A DNA stretch of 64,000 nucleotides from CBDCCT01 sp965214995 (lineage in GTDB: Bacteria; Deinococcota; Deinococci; Deinococcales; Trueperaceae), in the NCBI GenBank assembly GCA_965214995.1, contig CBDCCT010000002.1, positions 1,984,001 to 2,048,000 on the forward strand, read 5' to 3'. Each line of letters opens with the position of its first letter. The first letter of the stretch is position 1. Shown piece after piece: positions 1 to 7,185 of this stretch. A program made the translations under genes and the position numbers. The notes beneath the pieces are model-generated. The model ran no database searches. It worked only from the letters and a program-made list of their open reading frames with translations, and was not told the DNA's origin.

Positions 1-451
1 GGAAGGGTCGCGGCGCCTCAATGTTCAGTTCAGAGAACTGTGGATGAGCCGGATTGAGAAGATAATTTCGCTCCTCGGGCACGATCACACTGGGAACGGC
101 CAGGGCAACGCTAGCGTGAGCCGTCAGCCAGGCGTTACCGACGCGGCGCGCGCCTCCGCTCACCGCCCGCGCCCGCCAATCCTCGGGGAGATTTTCGGCG
201 CGCAGCTCGAGCACAAGCGCCTCGGGAATGGAGAGTTTGAAAGAGACGTAATCCCGCTCAAAGCGTCGCCTGTCCGCATGGACGAGCGTTTCCAGCGCGG
301 CAAGCGACAGGCTCGAGGAGACGTAAACAGCCCGCAGCCCCGGCGAGTTCCAACGCCCGCCGAAAAGACGCGCGCCCTCACCACCAAAAGCGTCGGCCTG
401 AGTGCTGTACTTGGGCCTAACGAGCCGCCAAGCCGTGAGGACGCTAGCCAT
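1..451 (-). CDS. RES-domain toxin, partial (runs off left edge)
   Basis: The frame is open from an ATG at 451 to the window edge, giving the first 150 residues. RES-family marks are Trp8-Arg9, GGRWNSPG at residues 31-38 and YVSSSLSLAALE at 43-54. RES toxins attack NAD+ (MbcT-type phosphorolysis) or ADP-ribosylate PRPP synthetase (ParT-type); which applies here cannot be told. The gene starts 30 nt after the stop of an Xre/MbcA-type antitoxin on the same strand, the classic antitoxin-first order. The C-terminus is outside the window. Confidence 0.88.
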   Translation of the reverse strand, partial: MASVLTAWRLVRPKYSTQADAFGGEGARLFGGRWNSPGLRAVYVSSSLSLAALETLVHADRRRFERDYVSFKLSIPEALVLELRAENLPEDWRARAVSGGARRVGNAWLTAHASVALAVPSVIVPEERNYLLNPAHPQFSELNIEAPRPF

Positions 452-481
452 ACAAACAGCGTCAGAGGTAGTTTGATAGAC

Positions 482-916
482 TCAACTGTAAACGCCGTAA
501 TCAATCCGCCCGAGCAGGTTTTCGACTTCTCTGGCACCAATTTCCGTGTCGGCGTAGTCGAGCGGCGTAACGTCGCCCAAACTCAAATTAGGTGTTTTGA
601 GCCAAAGAGCCCCGTCGTTCACGTTTTCGAATACCTGCGTCGCGCGCTCGAGCAAGGTGGCAATCCGGAGGACGTGTTCGCCCTCTTCAAACGTCAATTG
701 CCCGGCGCGTTTGCGGCGGGTCAGGGTCGTGCCGCTGATGCCTGCCAGCTTCGCCAGCGCCGCGTCGCTCAGCTCGAGCGCCTCGGCCAAGGCGCGAAAA
801 ACCTGGATAGGCAGGCCGCCCTTGACGGCTTTGATGAGGTCGTGTGGGCGCTCCGCAAGGCCAAGGTTGTGAAGCACGCTCTTTGAGGGCTCGAGCGGGG
901 GGATGAACGCGTCCAT
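482..916 (-). CDS. Xre/MbcA/ParS-type antitoxin of RES system
   Basis: This 144-residue protein has a helix-turn-helix around residues 50-70 (LSDAALAKLAGISGTTLTRR) and a C-terminal DUF2384 toxin-binding domain ending in ENLLGRIDYGVYS, the typical tail of MbcA/ParS/Xre antitoxins that inserts in the partner RES active site. It probably neutralises the RES toxin encoded 30 nt downstream and represses the operon through its HTH. The ATG has no Shine-Dalgarno, but TAAAAT sits exactly 6 nt before it, so the mRNA is probably leaderless. Confidence 0.9.
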   Translation of the reverse strand: MDAFIPPLEPSKSVLHNLGLAERPHDLIKAVKGGLPIQVFRALAEALELSDAALAKLAGISGTTLTRRKRAGQLTFEEGEHVLRIATLLERATQVFENVNDGALWLKTPNLSLGDVTPLDYADTEIGAREVENLLGRIDYGVYS

Positions 917-922
917 GTGGCT

Positions 923-928
923 ATTTTA
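923..928 (-). promoter_or_regulatory. -10 box, leaderless start of RES-system antitoxin
   Basis: TAAAAT on the minus strand, 6 nt upstream of the ATG at 916; places the transcription start at or next to the start codon. Confidence 0.6.
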
Positions 929-963
929 GCACGGCCATATAGACCAGCCCGACGTGTGTTGTT

Positions 964-1350
964 TCACCACAGCGTGCTTGCACCGTAGGTTTTAATAAAC
1001 GCGTCGTTGGTGACCAAGGTGAGTTTTTCCAACTCCGCCTGAACGACGAGCAGCCGGTCAAACGGGTCGCTGTGGTGCGAGGGCAGGTGATATTCGTGTA
1101 CGGCGTGCGTCAGCGTGATAGGAAGTACACCGAAAGCGTGCCGCTGCACCATGTGCGCCATGAAGAGGTCCGGCGCTTCGGGTAAGGGCAACTTGCCTAA
1201 ACGCGCTTTAATCGCTATCTCCCACCCGTTGACGGCGCTCACGAAAACTTCATTTGCGGCGCTCGCTATCGCCCCTCTAGCGTTCTCGGAGAGCCGCGGG
1301 TCGTCCGCCGTCCACCACAAAAAGGTGTGCGTGTCGAGGAGCAGCCGCAC
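964..1350 (-). CDS. PIN-domain toxin, VapC family
   Basis: A 128-residue PIN ribonuclease of the Sll0205-like subgroup. The acidic metal-binding residues are visible: Asp6 in LLLDTHTFLWW, Glu in VNGWEIAIKARLGKL, Asp in HSDPFDRLLVVQA and Asp in LVTNDAFIKTYG. It should cleave RNA in a Mg-dependent manner. It starts with GTG at 1350 that shares one base with the TAG stop of the upstream Phd-type antitoxin, so the two are translationally coupled. Full length for the family. Confidence 0.9.
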   Translation of the reverse strand: MRLLLDTHTFLWWTADDPRLSENARGAIASAANEVFVSAVNGWEIAIKARLGKLPLPEAPDLFMAHMVQRHAFGVLPITLTHAVHEYHLPSHHSDPFDRLLVVQAELEKLTLVTNDAFIKTYGASTLW

Positions 1351-1577
1351 TACTCGAAGGCTTTGAGGACATCGTCAGGTAGCGGGTCAAAGAAGCCTTC
1401 CGGCACGACAAGCCCTTTCGCTCCCCCAGGCGTACGCGCCCGCTTCTGCGTCAATGGGCAGAGGCGTGCAACGGGTTCGCCCGCTCGAGCAATGATAATC
1501 TCCTCGCCCAGCGCGACCCGCTCGAGCAGCTTGGAAAAGTGCGTTTTGGCTTCGTGGATGTTGACCAGAGTGCTCAT
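1350..1577 (-). CDS. Phd/YefM-type antitoxin
   Basis: 75 residues: MSTLVNIHEAKTHFSKLLE is the signature N-terminus of Phd/YefM DNA-binding antitoxins, followed by EEIIIARAGEPVARLCPL. The acidic C-terminal tail (GFFDPLPDDVLKAFE) would wrap the PIN toxin encoded immediately downstream. The start was set at the ATG at 1577, because TATACT lies exactly 6 nt before it and no ribosome binding site is seen; an open frame extends further upstream but lacks family similarity. Confidence 0.9.
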   Translation of the reverse strand: MSTLVNIHEAKTHFSKLLERVALGEEIIIARAGEPVARLCPLTQKRARTPGGAKGLVVPEGFFDPLPDDVLKAFE

Positions 1578-1583
1578 AGCACC

Positions 1584-1589
1584 AGTATA
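1584..1589 (-). promoter_or_regulatory. -10 box, leaderless start of Phd antitoxin
   Basis: TATACT on the minus strand, 6 nt before the ATG at 1577. Confidence 0.65.
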
Positions 1590-1731
1590 GACTAAGTAGC
1601 GGACTAGGGTGCGGCTACGGCTAAAACCGCTTGTAGATCTTAGAACTCTAAACTCGAGCGTCGTTTCCTGCGCAAATGCAACAGCCTTGATGACATAGGT
1701 GAGCATGTCTCACAGGTAAAGCTCGTCTCGC

Positions 1732-2040
1732 TCAGGCAGCTTCATAAACTGTCTGAGCATCTTCTAAAACGTGTGGCAGCAGCAGGGGGTGGAGCCCCCC
1801 CGGTGTGGTTACGTCCACGCGCCGCTCCAAGATGCGCTCCAACTCGTTACTGAAAGAGAAAAACGCGTAGCCCGGTATTCGGTTCGGTAAAAACTCGAGG
1901 AGCACATCAACATCACTGTGAGCATCGAAACGGTTTGTAATGACCGAGCCAAAGAGAGCCAGACGCTTCACGCCGTGCTTTTCACAGAACGCCCGGAGGG
2001 CGCGTTGCTGAGTCGGGGAGAATCTGTCGCCCGGTGTCAT
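1732..2040 (-). CDS. MNT-type minimal nucleotidyltransferase
   Basis: 102 residues with the Pol-beta superfamily motif GSx10-DxD: LFGSVITNRFDAHSDVDVLLEF. MNT proteins normally pair with a HEPN toxin (MntA/HepT) and AMPylate it as antitoxin. No HEPN gene is found on either side here, so the protein is an orphan or its partner was lost. The C-terminus (DVTTPGGLHPLLLPHVLEDAQTVYEA) is typical and complete. TATACT lies 6 nt upstream of the ATG, so the gene is probably leaderless. Confidence 0.85.
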   Translation of the reverse strand: MTPGDRFSPTQQRALRAFCEKHGVKRLALFGSVITNRFDAHSDVDVLLEFLPNRIPGYAFFSFSNELERILERRVDVTTPGGLHPLLLPHVLEDAQTVYEAA

Positions 2041-2046
2041 GGCTAG

Positions 2047-2052
2047 AGTATA
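2047..2052 (-). promoter_or_regulatory. -10 box, leaderless start of MNT gene
   Basis: TATACT on the minus strand, 6 nt before the ATG at 2040. Confidence 0.65.
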
Positions 2053-2184
2053 GCGTTGCCAGACTCCAAACAGTAGGAAACGCGCCCGCTAATACCGGCG
2101 TCTTACGGCTGTTGTTGAGAATCGTTGGTAAAGCTCGGGCTCGAGGATGATGCGGCTGAGAAGGTCGGCGTCTTTATAATGCCT

Positions 2185-2511
2185 TTAATACGACTCATTA
2201 AATGATTTGCGTGGGTCGGCTACTCTCCAAGCCGTTTCTTCTTTACGCGCAATTTGATAAACCACAGGTTCGCCTGTTCTAGGATAAAACTCAACATAGT
2301 GGTAGCTGCCAAGACTAAACATCTTGCTGCTAAGAATTTGGGTGTTCGGACAATCCATGTGAAACTGCTTTTTCGCTAAACGCGCGCCCCCAACACGAAA
2401 ACGGTAAAAGAGCCAGCTCAACAAAGCAACAGCAACGGACATGAGAATGTAGGTAATGGCGACGATTGAGCCACCACCGGGAAAGAAGATGTAATCACCT
2501 ATTCGTAACAT
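2185..2511 (-). CDS. Small membrane protein of unknown function
   Basis: I do not recognise this protein. It is 108 residues from the ATG at 2511 (a TTG nine bases further upstream is possible; TAAAAT directly precedes that). One hydrophobic segment, about residues 14-37 (IVAITYILMSVAVALLSWLFY), is followed by an Arg/Lys-rich stretch and a soluble C-terminal domain with no motif known to me. The topology suggests a single-pass inner-membrane protein with a cytoplasmic tail. Its base composition is lower in GC than its neighbours, which hints at recent acquisition. It stands alone between the MNT gene and proB. Confidence 0.6.
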   Translation of the reverse strand: MLRIGDYIFFPGGGSIVAITYILMSVAVALLSWLFYRFRVGGARLAKKQFHMDCPNTQILSSKMFSLGSYHYVEFYPRTGEPVVYQIARKEETAWRVADPRKSFNESY

Positions 2512-2588
2512 ACTGCTCAAATTTTAGGTATTTAACAGTTCATTGGCTATTATTTTCTTCGCAGTTCAAGCAAAATCTGTGCCCAGGT

Positions 2589-3698
2589 CTAAAGCTCGAG
2601 CCCCCTACCCCCACCCACCAACACCAAATTATCCCGATGAATCACCTCATCATAATCCTTGTACCCCAGCACCGCCGCGATGTCCCGCGTGTGCCGCCCC
2701 CTAATCCTTAATAGCGCCTCGCTGCCGTAGTTCGTCAGCCCCTGCGCCACCCGCGCCCCACCCTGCACCACCGCCACCGCGTCGCCAAACGCAAAAGTGC
2801 CCGAGACGGACAACACGCCGCTCGGCAGGAGGCTACGCCCCGCTTGGAGCGCACCATACGCGCCCGCGTCCACCTCGACTACGCCTTTGGTGGGTTGCCT
2901 GGCGAGCCACGCTTTGCGCGCGGGCGGGTGCGCGGCGGCCAAGAAGCGGGTGCCGCGCACCTCGCCGTGGGCGAGCGCCTCGAGCCCCGCCCCCCCACCA
3001 CCAATAATGAGCGTTTCAATCCCAGCGTCCGTGGCAATCTCCGCCGCCTGAAGCTTCGTGACCATGCCGCCCGTGCCGCGGCCCGTCCCGGCCCGCCCGC
3101 CAAGGTGCCGCACCTCGGCGACGCGCGCGACCTCTCCAACGCGCGTCGCCTCGGGGTGCGCACGCGGGTCGGCGGTGTAGAGCCCGTCGATGTCGGTGAG
3201 GATCACCAGCGCGTCGGCGTCCATGAGGTAGCCCGTCCAGGCGGAGAGGGTGTCATTGTCGCCGAACTTGATTTCACTGGTCGCCACGCTGTCGTTTTCG
3301 TTGATGATGGGGACTGCGTTGAGTTTGAGGACGGCCTCGAGCGCGCTCTTGGCGTTCACATACCGCTCGCGCTCGCCAATGTCCGAGGCGGTGAGCAGGA
3401 GTTGCGCGACGGGAGAAGGGGCAAAGGCTCGAGCCCAGTCGAGCATCAGCAAAGCCTGCCCCACCGCCGCCGCGGCTTGCTTGTCGGGTAATGTTAAGGG
3501 CAACGACAGCCCCAGCCGCTCGCGCCCCGCCGCGCCCGCGCCCGATGAGACGAGCGCCACCTTACAGCCTAGAGTCTCACGCAGCACCCCGACGCCTCGA
3601 GCGATGGCCCACATCAAGGGCGGGTGGATGCGCCCCGAGAGGTCAGTGAGCGAACTCGTGCCCACCTTGACCACCACGCGCCGCCAGTTACGAGGCAT
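2589..3698 (-). CDS. proB: Glutamate 5-kinase, ProB
   Basis: 369 residues. It phosphorylates glutamate on the gamma-carboxylate, the first step of proline synthesis. The amino-acid-kinase fold runs from about residue 5 to 255 (VVVKVGTSSLTD, PIINENDSVAT, GTGGMVTKLQAAEIATDAG), and the C-terminal PUA domain (about 275-355) holds LLPSGVLSVSGTFAFGDAV. Its length is that of two-domain GKs. The start was set at the ATG at 3698; a TTG two codons earlier is the alternative. It overlaps the upstream Nudix gene by 11 nt, which suggests coupling. No proA lies in the window; proline degradation genes lie at 33.8-36.4 kb. Confidence 0.95.
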   Translation of the reverse strand: MPRNWRRVVVKVGTSSLTDLSGRIHPPLMWAIARGVGVLRETLGCKVALVSSGAGAAGRERLGLSLPLTLPDKQAAAAVGQALLMLDWARAFAPSPVAQLLLTASDIGERERYVNAKSALEAVLKLNAVPIINENDSVATSEIKFGDNDTLSAWTGYLMDADALVILTDIDGLYTADPRAHPEATRVGEVARVAEVRHLGGRAGTGRGTGGMVTKLQAAEIATDAGIETLIIGGGGAGLEALAHGEVRGTRFLAAAHPPARKAWLARQPTKGVVEVDAGAYGALQAGRSLLPSGVLSVSGTFAFGDAVAVVQGGARVAQGLTNYGSEALLRIRGRHTRDIAAVLGYKDYDEVIHRDNLVLVGGGRGLEL

Positions 3699-4137
3699 GG
3701 TCAAGCCGCACGCGCTCCGCTTTCTCGACGCTCTGCCGCGTCCACGGCGGCGTTTCGGGATGCGCGGAGACCTCTTGCGGCGTCATCCAGCGTACGTCGG
3801 CGACCTCGTCGGGAAGGGTGACGGCGGGTTCACCCTGAAGGTAAGCATAAAGAAACACCACGTCCACCACGGGCTCGCCGTCGTCGGCGACAAAGGCTTT
3901 GCTTTCTATGTAGGCGAGCACGTCAACCTTTAGCCCCACCTCCTCGAGGATTTCGCGCTTTAGGACCCGCTCGAGCACCTCCTCCCCGATTTCGTCGTGC
4001 TCGACCTTGCCGCCCGGCAGAGACAGCGTCCCCGGCGCGTGGCTCTCTTCCGCGCCGCGCACAATCATCAAATAGCGGCCTTCTCGGAAAATCGCGCCCT
4101 CGACGTTGACGGTAAATCGGGGGGTCTTAGACCTCAT
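3688..4137 (-). CDS. NUDIX hydrolase
   Basis: 149 residues with a Nudix box GGKVEHDEIGEEVLERV..REILEEVG, which is 2-3 residues longer than the canonical Gx5Ex7REUxEExGU spacing between the Gly and the REUxEE core. The N-terminus is FTVNVEGAIFREGRYLMIV. It probably hydrolyses a nucleoside-diphosphate derivative; substrate unknown. Its start overlaps the end of the preceding small gene by 11 nt and its end overlaps proB, so guaB, the 89-residue gene, this gene and proB appear to be one operon. Confidence 0.85.
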   Translation of the reverse strand: MRSKTPRFTVNVEGAIFREGRYLMIVRGAEESHAPGTLSLPGGKVEHDEIGEEVLERVLKREILEEVGLKVDVLAYIESKAFVADDGEPVVDVVFLYAYLQGEPAVTLPDEVADVRWMTPQEVSAHPETPPWTRQSVEKAERVRLDHAS

Positions 4138-4396
4138 CGGCGTAAGGTTGGAAATCCTCGGGAATCATCGTTTTAGTCACGTAGAACCTGTTTTCCTCCG
4201 TTTTAGCTAAGCCGTCGCGCTCCAACTGCTTTAAACTCGCCTGCACCTTGCCCTGCACCTTGCGTAAAGAGGCCTCTTCCCAATCCTCTTCGGGCCGGGA
4301 GAGTGTCAAAAAGGCGCGGTGGAAGCGGGGGAGGTCGTCTAGGGGGATGCGTTGCTCGAGCCCGCCCCAGTCAACCCAGTCGTGTGTGTCGGTCAT
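4127..4396 (-). CDS. Conserved-looking hypothetical protein, 89 residues
   Basis: Not recognised. It is a hydrophilic, acidic protein, probably helical (DDLPRFHRAFLTLSRPEEDW and SLRKVQGKVQASLKQLERDG), with a winged-helix-like tail DGLAKTEENRFYVTKTM. That tail could be an effector or DNA-binding wing, but this is only a guess. It begins 20 nt after guaB and overlaps the Nudix gene by 11 nt. TAGCAT lies 5 nt before the ATG, so the gene may also have its own leaderless promoter. Confidence 0.7.
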   Translation of the reverse strand: MTDTHDWVDWGGLEQRIPLDDLPRFHRAFLTLSRPEEDWEEASLRKVQGKVQASLKQLERDGLAKTEENRFYVTKTMIPEDFQPYADEV

Positions 4397-4415
4397 GATT
4401 TATGCTACCGGGTTT

Positions 4416-5912
4416 TTAGGACCTCGAGACGGAGTAGTTGGGCGCATCCTTGGTGATGGTCACGTCGTGCGGGTGGCCTTCTATCAGACTTGCTTGAGTT
4501 ACCTTCACGAACTGCGCGCGCGCCTGCAAGGCGCTAACATCCGGCGTGCCGCAATAGCCCATCGCGCTCCGCAAGCCCCCTACCATCTGATAAATCACGT
4601 CACCGACGGGACCCTTGTAAGCCACCATGCCCTCGATGCCCTCGGGCACAAGCTTTTTGGCATCCTCCTGGAAATAGCGGTCCGCGCTGCCCCCGGCCAT
4701 CGCGCCGAGGCTGCCCATGCCGCGGTAGGCCTTGTAACGCCGCCCGTCGCGCAGAATCGTCTCGCCCGGCGCTTCGGTGGTCCCGGCCAGCATCGAGCCG
4801 ACCATCACGCTGTCCGCGCCCGCGGCGACGGCCTTGGGCACGTCGCCCGTGGTCTTGACGCCACCGTCGGCGATTAACGGCACCCCCGCCCCTCTCGCCA
4901 CGTTCGCCACCTCCATAATCGCGGTAAGCTGCGGCATCCCGACGCCCGTGACCACGCGCGTGGTGCAGATGCTCCCCGGCCCGATGCCCACCTTGACCGC
5001 GTCCGCGCCCGCTTCAATCAGGGCTTCCGCCCCCTCGGCGGTGGCGATGTTGCCCGCGACCACGTCTACCTCGAAGCTCTCTTTGAGGTACTTTAACGCG
5101 TCCAAAATCCCCTGCGAGTGGCCGTGGGCGCTGTCTAACACGAGCGCGTCCACGCCCGCCTTGACGAGCGCGGCGGCGCGCGCCTCCAGGTCTTGCGACA
5201 CGCCCACCGCGGCGGCGACGCGGAGGCGGCCCAAGCCGTCCTTGGCGGCGTCGGGGAACTCGAGCTTCTTCGTAATGTCTTTAATCGTGATGAGCCCGCG
5301 CAGCTTGTAGGCCTCATCCACCACCAAAAGCTTCTCGACTTTATGCTTTTTAAGAATGTCGCGCGCCTGCTCGAGCGTCGTCCCCACCGGCACCGTCACC
5401 AGGTTCTCGCGCGTCATCAGGTCCTCAACCTGTTTGCTGTAGTCGGTCTCAAACCGCAGGTCGCGGTTGGTGAGAATGCCCTCGAGCCGCCCGTTACTCT
5501 CCACAATCGGCACGCCCGAGATGCGGTACTCGCGCATCAGGTCCTCGGCTTGTTGCAAAGTCGCGTCGCGCGTTAAGGTGATAGGGTCAACGATCATCCC
5601 CGCCTCGGAACGCTTGACCTTCAAGACCATTTCGGCCTGCGCCTCCACGCTCATCTTTTTATGCACCACGCCGACGCCGCCGAGTCGGGCGATGGCGATG
5701 GCTAGGCTCGTCTCCGTCACTGTGTCCATCGCGGCGGAAACGATGGGGATATTGAGCGCGACGTTGCGCGAAAAGCGCGTGGCGATGGCGACATCCTTGG
5801 GCAAAACTTCGGAGTGGGCGGGGACCAACAGAACGTCGTCAAAAGTAAGGGCTTCGCCGCGAAATTTGGTCGGTTTGGTCTGTGTGTCTTGTCGGCTGGC
5901 AAGTCTGGTCAT
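4416..5912 (-). CDS. guaB: Inosine-5'-monophosphate dehydrogenase
   Basis: 498 residues. It oxidises IMP to XMP with NAD+, the committed step of GMP synthesis. The catalytic loop GPGSICTTRVVTGVGMPQ carries the nucleophilic Cys. Two CBS domains are inserted at roughly residues 95-215 (ISGVPIVESNGRLEGILTNRDL and KLLVVDEAYKLRGLITIKDI), where purine nucleotides bind for regulation. The C-terminal half has IADGGVKTTGDVPKAVAAG and the flap sequence YRGMGSLGAM. It is the first gene of the guaB-orf-nudix-proB run. The ATG at 5912 has a GAGGT ribosome binding site. Confidence 0.97.
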   Translation of the reverse strand: MTRLASRQDTQTKPTKFRGEALTFDDVLLVPAHSEVLPKDVAIATRFSRNVALNIPIVSAAMDTVTETSLAIAIARLGGVGVVHKKMSVEAQAEMVLKVKRSEAGMIVDPITLTRDATLQQAEDLMREYRISGVPIVESNGRLEGILTNRDLRFETDYSKQVEDLMTRENLVTVPVGTTLEQARDILKKHKVEKLLVVDEAYKLRGLITIKDITKKLEFPDAAKDGLGRLRVAAAVGVSQDLEARAAALVKAGVDALVLDSAHGHSQGILDALKYLKESFEVDVVAGNIATAEGAEALIEAGADAVKVGIGPGSICTTRVVTGVGMPQLTAIMEVANVARGAGVPLIADGGVKTTGDVPKAVAAGADSVMVGSMLAGTTEAPGETILRDGRRYKAYRGMGSLGAMAGGSADRYFQEDAKKLVPEGIEGMVAYKGPVGDVIYQMVGGLRSAMGYCGTPDVSALQARAQFVKVTQASLIEGHPHDVTITKDAPNYSVSRS

Positions 5913-5998
5913 GTCTACCTCGCTGCGTAAGTCTTAACCGACGATTATAGCCCACTTGCGCCCTCGAGGGTCCCTTCACTAAACTTGGTAAATCGCAG

Positions 5999-6093
5999 AG
6001 GGTGTTTTGCTCAAAAGCGATCCCCCTAAATCCCCTTATTAAGGGGGACTTGAACCTGTTCCCCCCTTAATAAGGGGGACTAGGGGGGATCAA
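5999..6093. repeat. MITE-like palindromic repeat, copy 1 (shortened)
   Basis: It begins with AGGGTGTTTTG, matching the end sequence of the copies at 24.5 and 30.4 kb, and continues into a large inverted repeat: GATCCCCCTA near 6020 pairs with TAGGGGGGATC ending at 6092, with inner arms CCCCTTATTAAGGGGG and CCCCCCTTAATAAGGGGG. The far end repeat is missing. It supplies the last codons and stop of the thioesterase gene (stop at 6080-6082). Confidence 0.75.
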
Positions 6094-6484
6094 GCTGAAG
6101 GTGCAGCCTAAGCGCCCCCAACCACCTTTCGGCTAATCTCACCGCCCGGCCCGTGCGGTCGGTCGGCACGTGGACCGTCTCGGCGCGAGCCAGCAGCGTC
6201 TCATCGTGGGTGCGGGTGAGGGCGTAGCGGTAGCGGAAGCGGCGGCTTTTGGCCTCGAGCAGCTCCGTCCGAATATAAATCTCGTCGTCGAAGCGGGCGC
6301 TGCTCCGGTAGTCAATGGTTAAGCTGCTCACCGCCAGGTTGGTCCCCGACGCCTCGATGTCGCTGTAAAGAATCCCGCGCTCGCGCAGCCACTCGACGCG
6401 GGCGGCCTCGAGCCACACCACATGCGCGCTGTGGTGCGCGACCCCCATCCCGTCCGTTTCGGCAAAGCGCACCCGCAGCTTCAC
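6080..6484 (-). CDS. Acyl-CoA thioesterase, 4HBT hot-dog fold
   Basis: 134 residues. MKLRVRFAETDGMGVAHHSAHVVWLEAAR is the 4HBT/YbgC signature with the catalytic Asp (ETDGMG), followed by the long hot-dog helix (ARVEWLRERG) and strand motifs NLAVSSLTIDYRSSARFDDEIYIRTEL. It would hydrolyse an acyl-CoA; chain preference unknown. It sits 9 nt after rbfA, with which it is likely co-transcribed. Its last residues Asp-Pro-Pro and stop codon are encoded by the palindromic repeat, so the native C-terminus was probably altered by insertion. Confidence 0.88.
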   Translation of the reverse strand: MKLRVRFAETDGMGVAHHSAHVVWLEAARVEWLRERGILYSDIEASGTNLAVSSLTIDYRSSARFDDEIYIRTELLEAKSRRFRYRYALTRTHDETLLARAETVHVPTDRTGRAVRLAERWLGALRLHLQLDPP

Positions 6485-6493
6485 GGCCTCACA

Positions 6494-6784
6494 CTACAAA
6501 ACATCGGCGGGGTTGGTGGAAAAGCTCAGCTTGGGCGTCTTTTTTAGTTGCATCTCATGGGCCAGCTCGCGCTGCAAAAAGCCGCTCGCGCCGTTGAGGG
6601 CCTCTTCCATCTCCTCGAGTTCCTGTGCGTCACCCAGCGCGCTCACCAGCACCTTGGCCTGGGAGAAGTCGGGATTAAGCCGCACCCGCTCGACGGTGAC
6701 GACGATGGGGATGCGCGGGTCCTTGAGGTCTCGGATAAGTTCAGAGATATGTCTTCCTAAATCTCGTTCGTGTCGTTCGCTCAT
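6494..6784 (-). CDS. rbfA: 30S ribosome-binding factor A
   Basis: 96 residues with the RbfA KH-like fold: ELIRDLKDPRI, VTVERVRLNPDFSQAKVLVS (the strand-helix turn found in all RbfA) and a C-terminal LQRELAHEMQLKKTPKLSF. RbfA binds the 5' helix of 16S rRNA during late 30S maturation. The ATG at 6784 was chosen over a GTG two codons upstream because TATGCT lies exactly 6 nt before it. The C-terminus is short, ending shortly after the kinked helix. Divergent from the DUF3147 gene. Confidence 0.93.
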   Translation of the reverse strand: MSERHERDLGRHISELIRDLKDPRIPIVVTVERVRLNPDFSQAKVLVSALGDAQELEEMEEALNGASGFLQRELAHEMQLKKTPKLSFSTNPADVL

Positions 6785-6790
6785 CCGCAC

Positions 6791-6796
6791 AGCATA
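6791..6796 (-). promoter_or_regulatory. -10 box, leaderless start of rbfA
   Basis: TATGCT on the minus strand, 6 nt before the ATG at 6784. It is back to back with the promoter of the divergent gene, whose -35 begins at 6803. Confidence 0.65.
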
Positions 6797-6802
6797 ACGA
6801 AC

Positions 6803-6831
6803 TTGGCAGGGAAAATGCGTTTTAGTAGGAT
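6803..6831 (+). promoter_or_regulatory. Sigma-70-type promoter of DUF3147 gene, leaderless
   Basis: TTGGCA, a 17-nt spacer, then TAGGAT, followed by 6 nt and the ATG at 6838. A complete -35/-10 pair that fixes the start codon at the transcript end. Confidence 0.75.
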
Positions 6832-6837
6832 GGCGTC

Positions 6838-7185
6838 ATGCAATTTCTTGTCAAGATACTTCTTTCGGCGCTCATTATTGCGGGCGTTTCGGAACTCGGC
6901 AAGCGCTACAGCCTCTTCGCCGCCGTTCTCGCCTCGCTGCCGCTCACTTCCGTCCTCGCGCTCTCTTGGCTCTACTGGGACACGCGCGATACGGGGGCGG
7001 TGGTGGAGCTGTCAAACGCGATTTTTTGGGTGGTGCTGCCCTCGCTGGTCTTTTTCCTCGCGCTGCCCCTCTTTTTAAGAGTGGGACTAGGCTTCGTCCC
7101 GGCGCTGCTCCTCGCCATGACGGTCATGGCGGTGTTCTACTTCCTCTACCTCTGGGTGCTCGGCCTGTTCGGCGTCAACCTCTAA
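6838..7185 (+). CDS. DUF3147 family membrane protein
   Basis: 115 residues, nearly all hydrophobic, with about four membrane segments (FLVKILLSALIIAGVSELG, LFAAVLASLPLTSVLALSWL, AIFWVVLPSLVFFLALPLFL, PALLLAMTVMAVFYFLYLWV). The pattern ASLPLTSVLAL..W is typical of DUF3147; function unknown. The last 99 nt are antisense to the end of mutY, so the two convergent genes share coding sequence. Confidence 0.85.
   Translation: MQFLVKILLSALIIAGVSELGKRYSLFAAVLASLPLTSVLALSWLYWDTRDTGAVVELSNAIFWVVLPSLVFFLALPLFLRVGLGFVPALLLAMTVMAVFYFLYLWVLGLFGVNL

Noticed and set aside
44..886. Long plus-strand open frame across the RES/Xre genes
   Set aside because: Antisense to two genes with clear domain signatures; its protein has no family pattern and is Arg-rich as antisense frames of GC-rich genes usually are.
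2090..2180. Minus-strand frame reading DADLLSRIILEPELYQRF, possibly a HEPN or other gene remnant
   Set aside because: 31 codons with a stop just upstream and no start codon; no recognisable domain. Kept only as a possible relic.
5135..5317. Small frames overlapping guaB and proB on either strand
   Set aside because: Frame shadows of well-supported genes.
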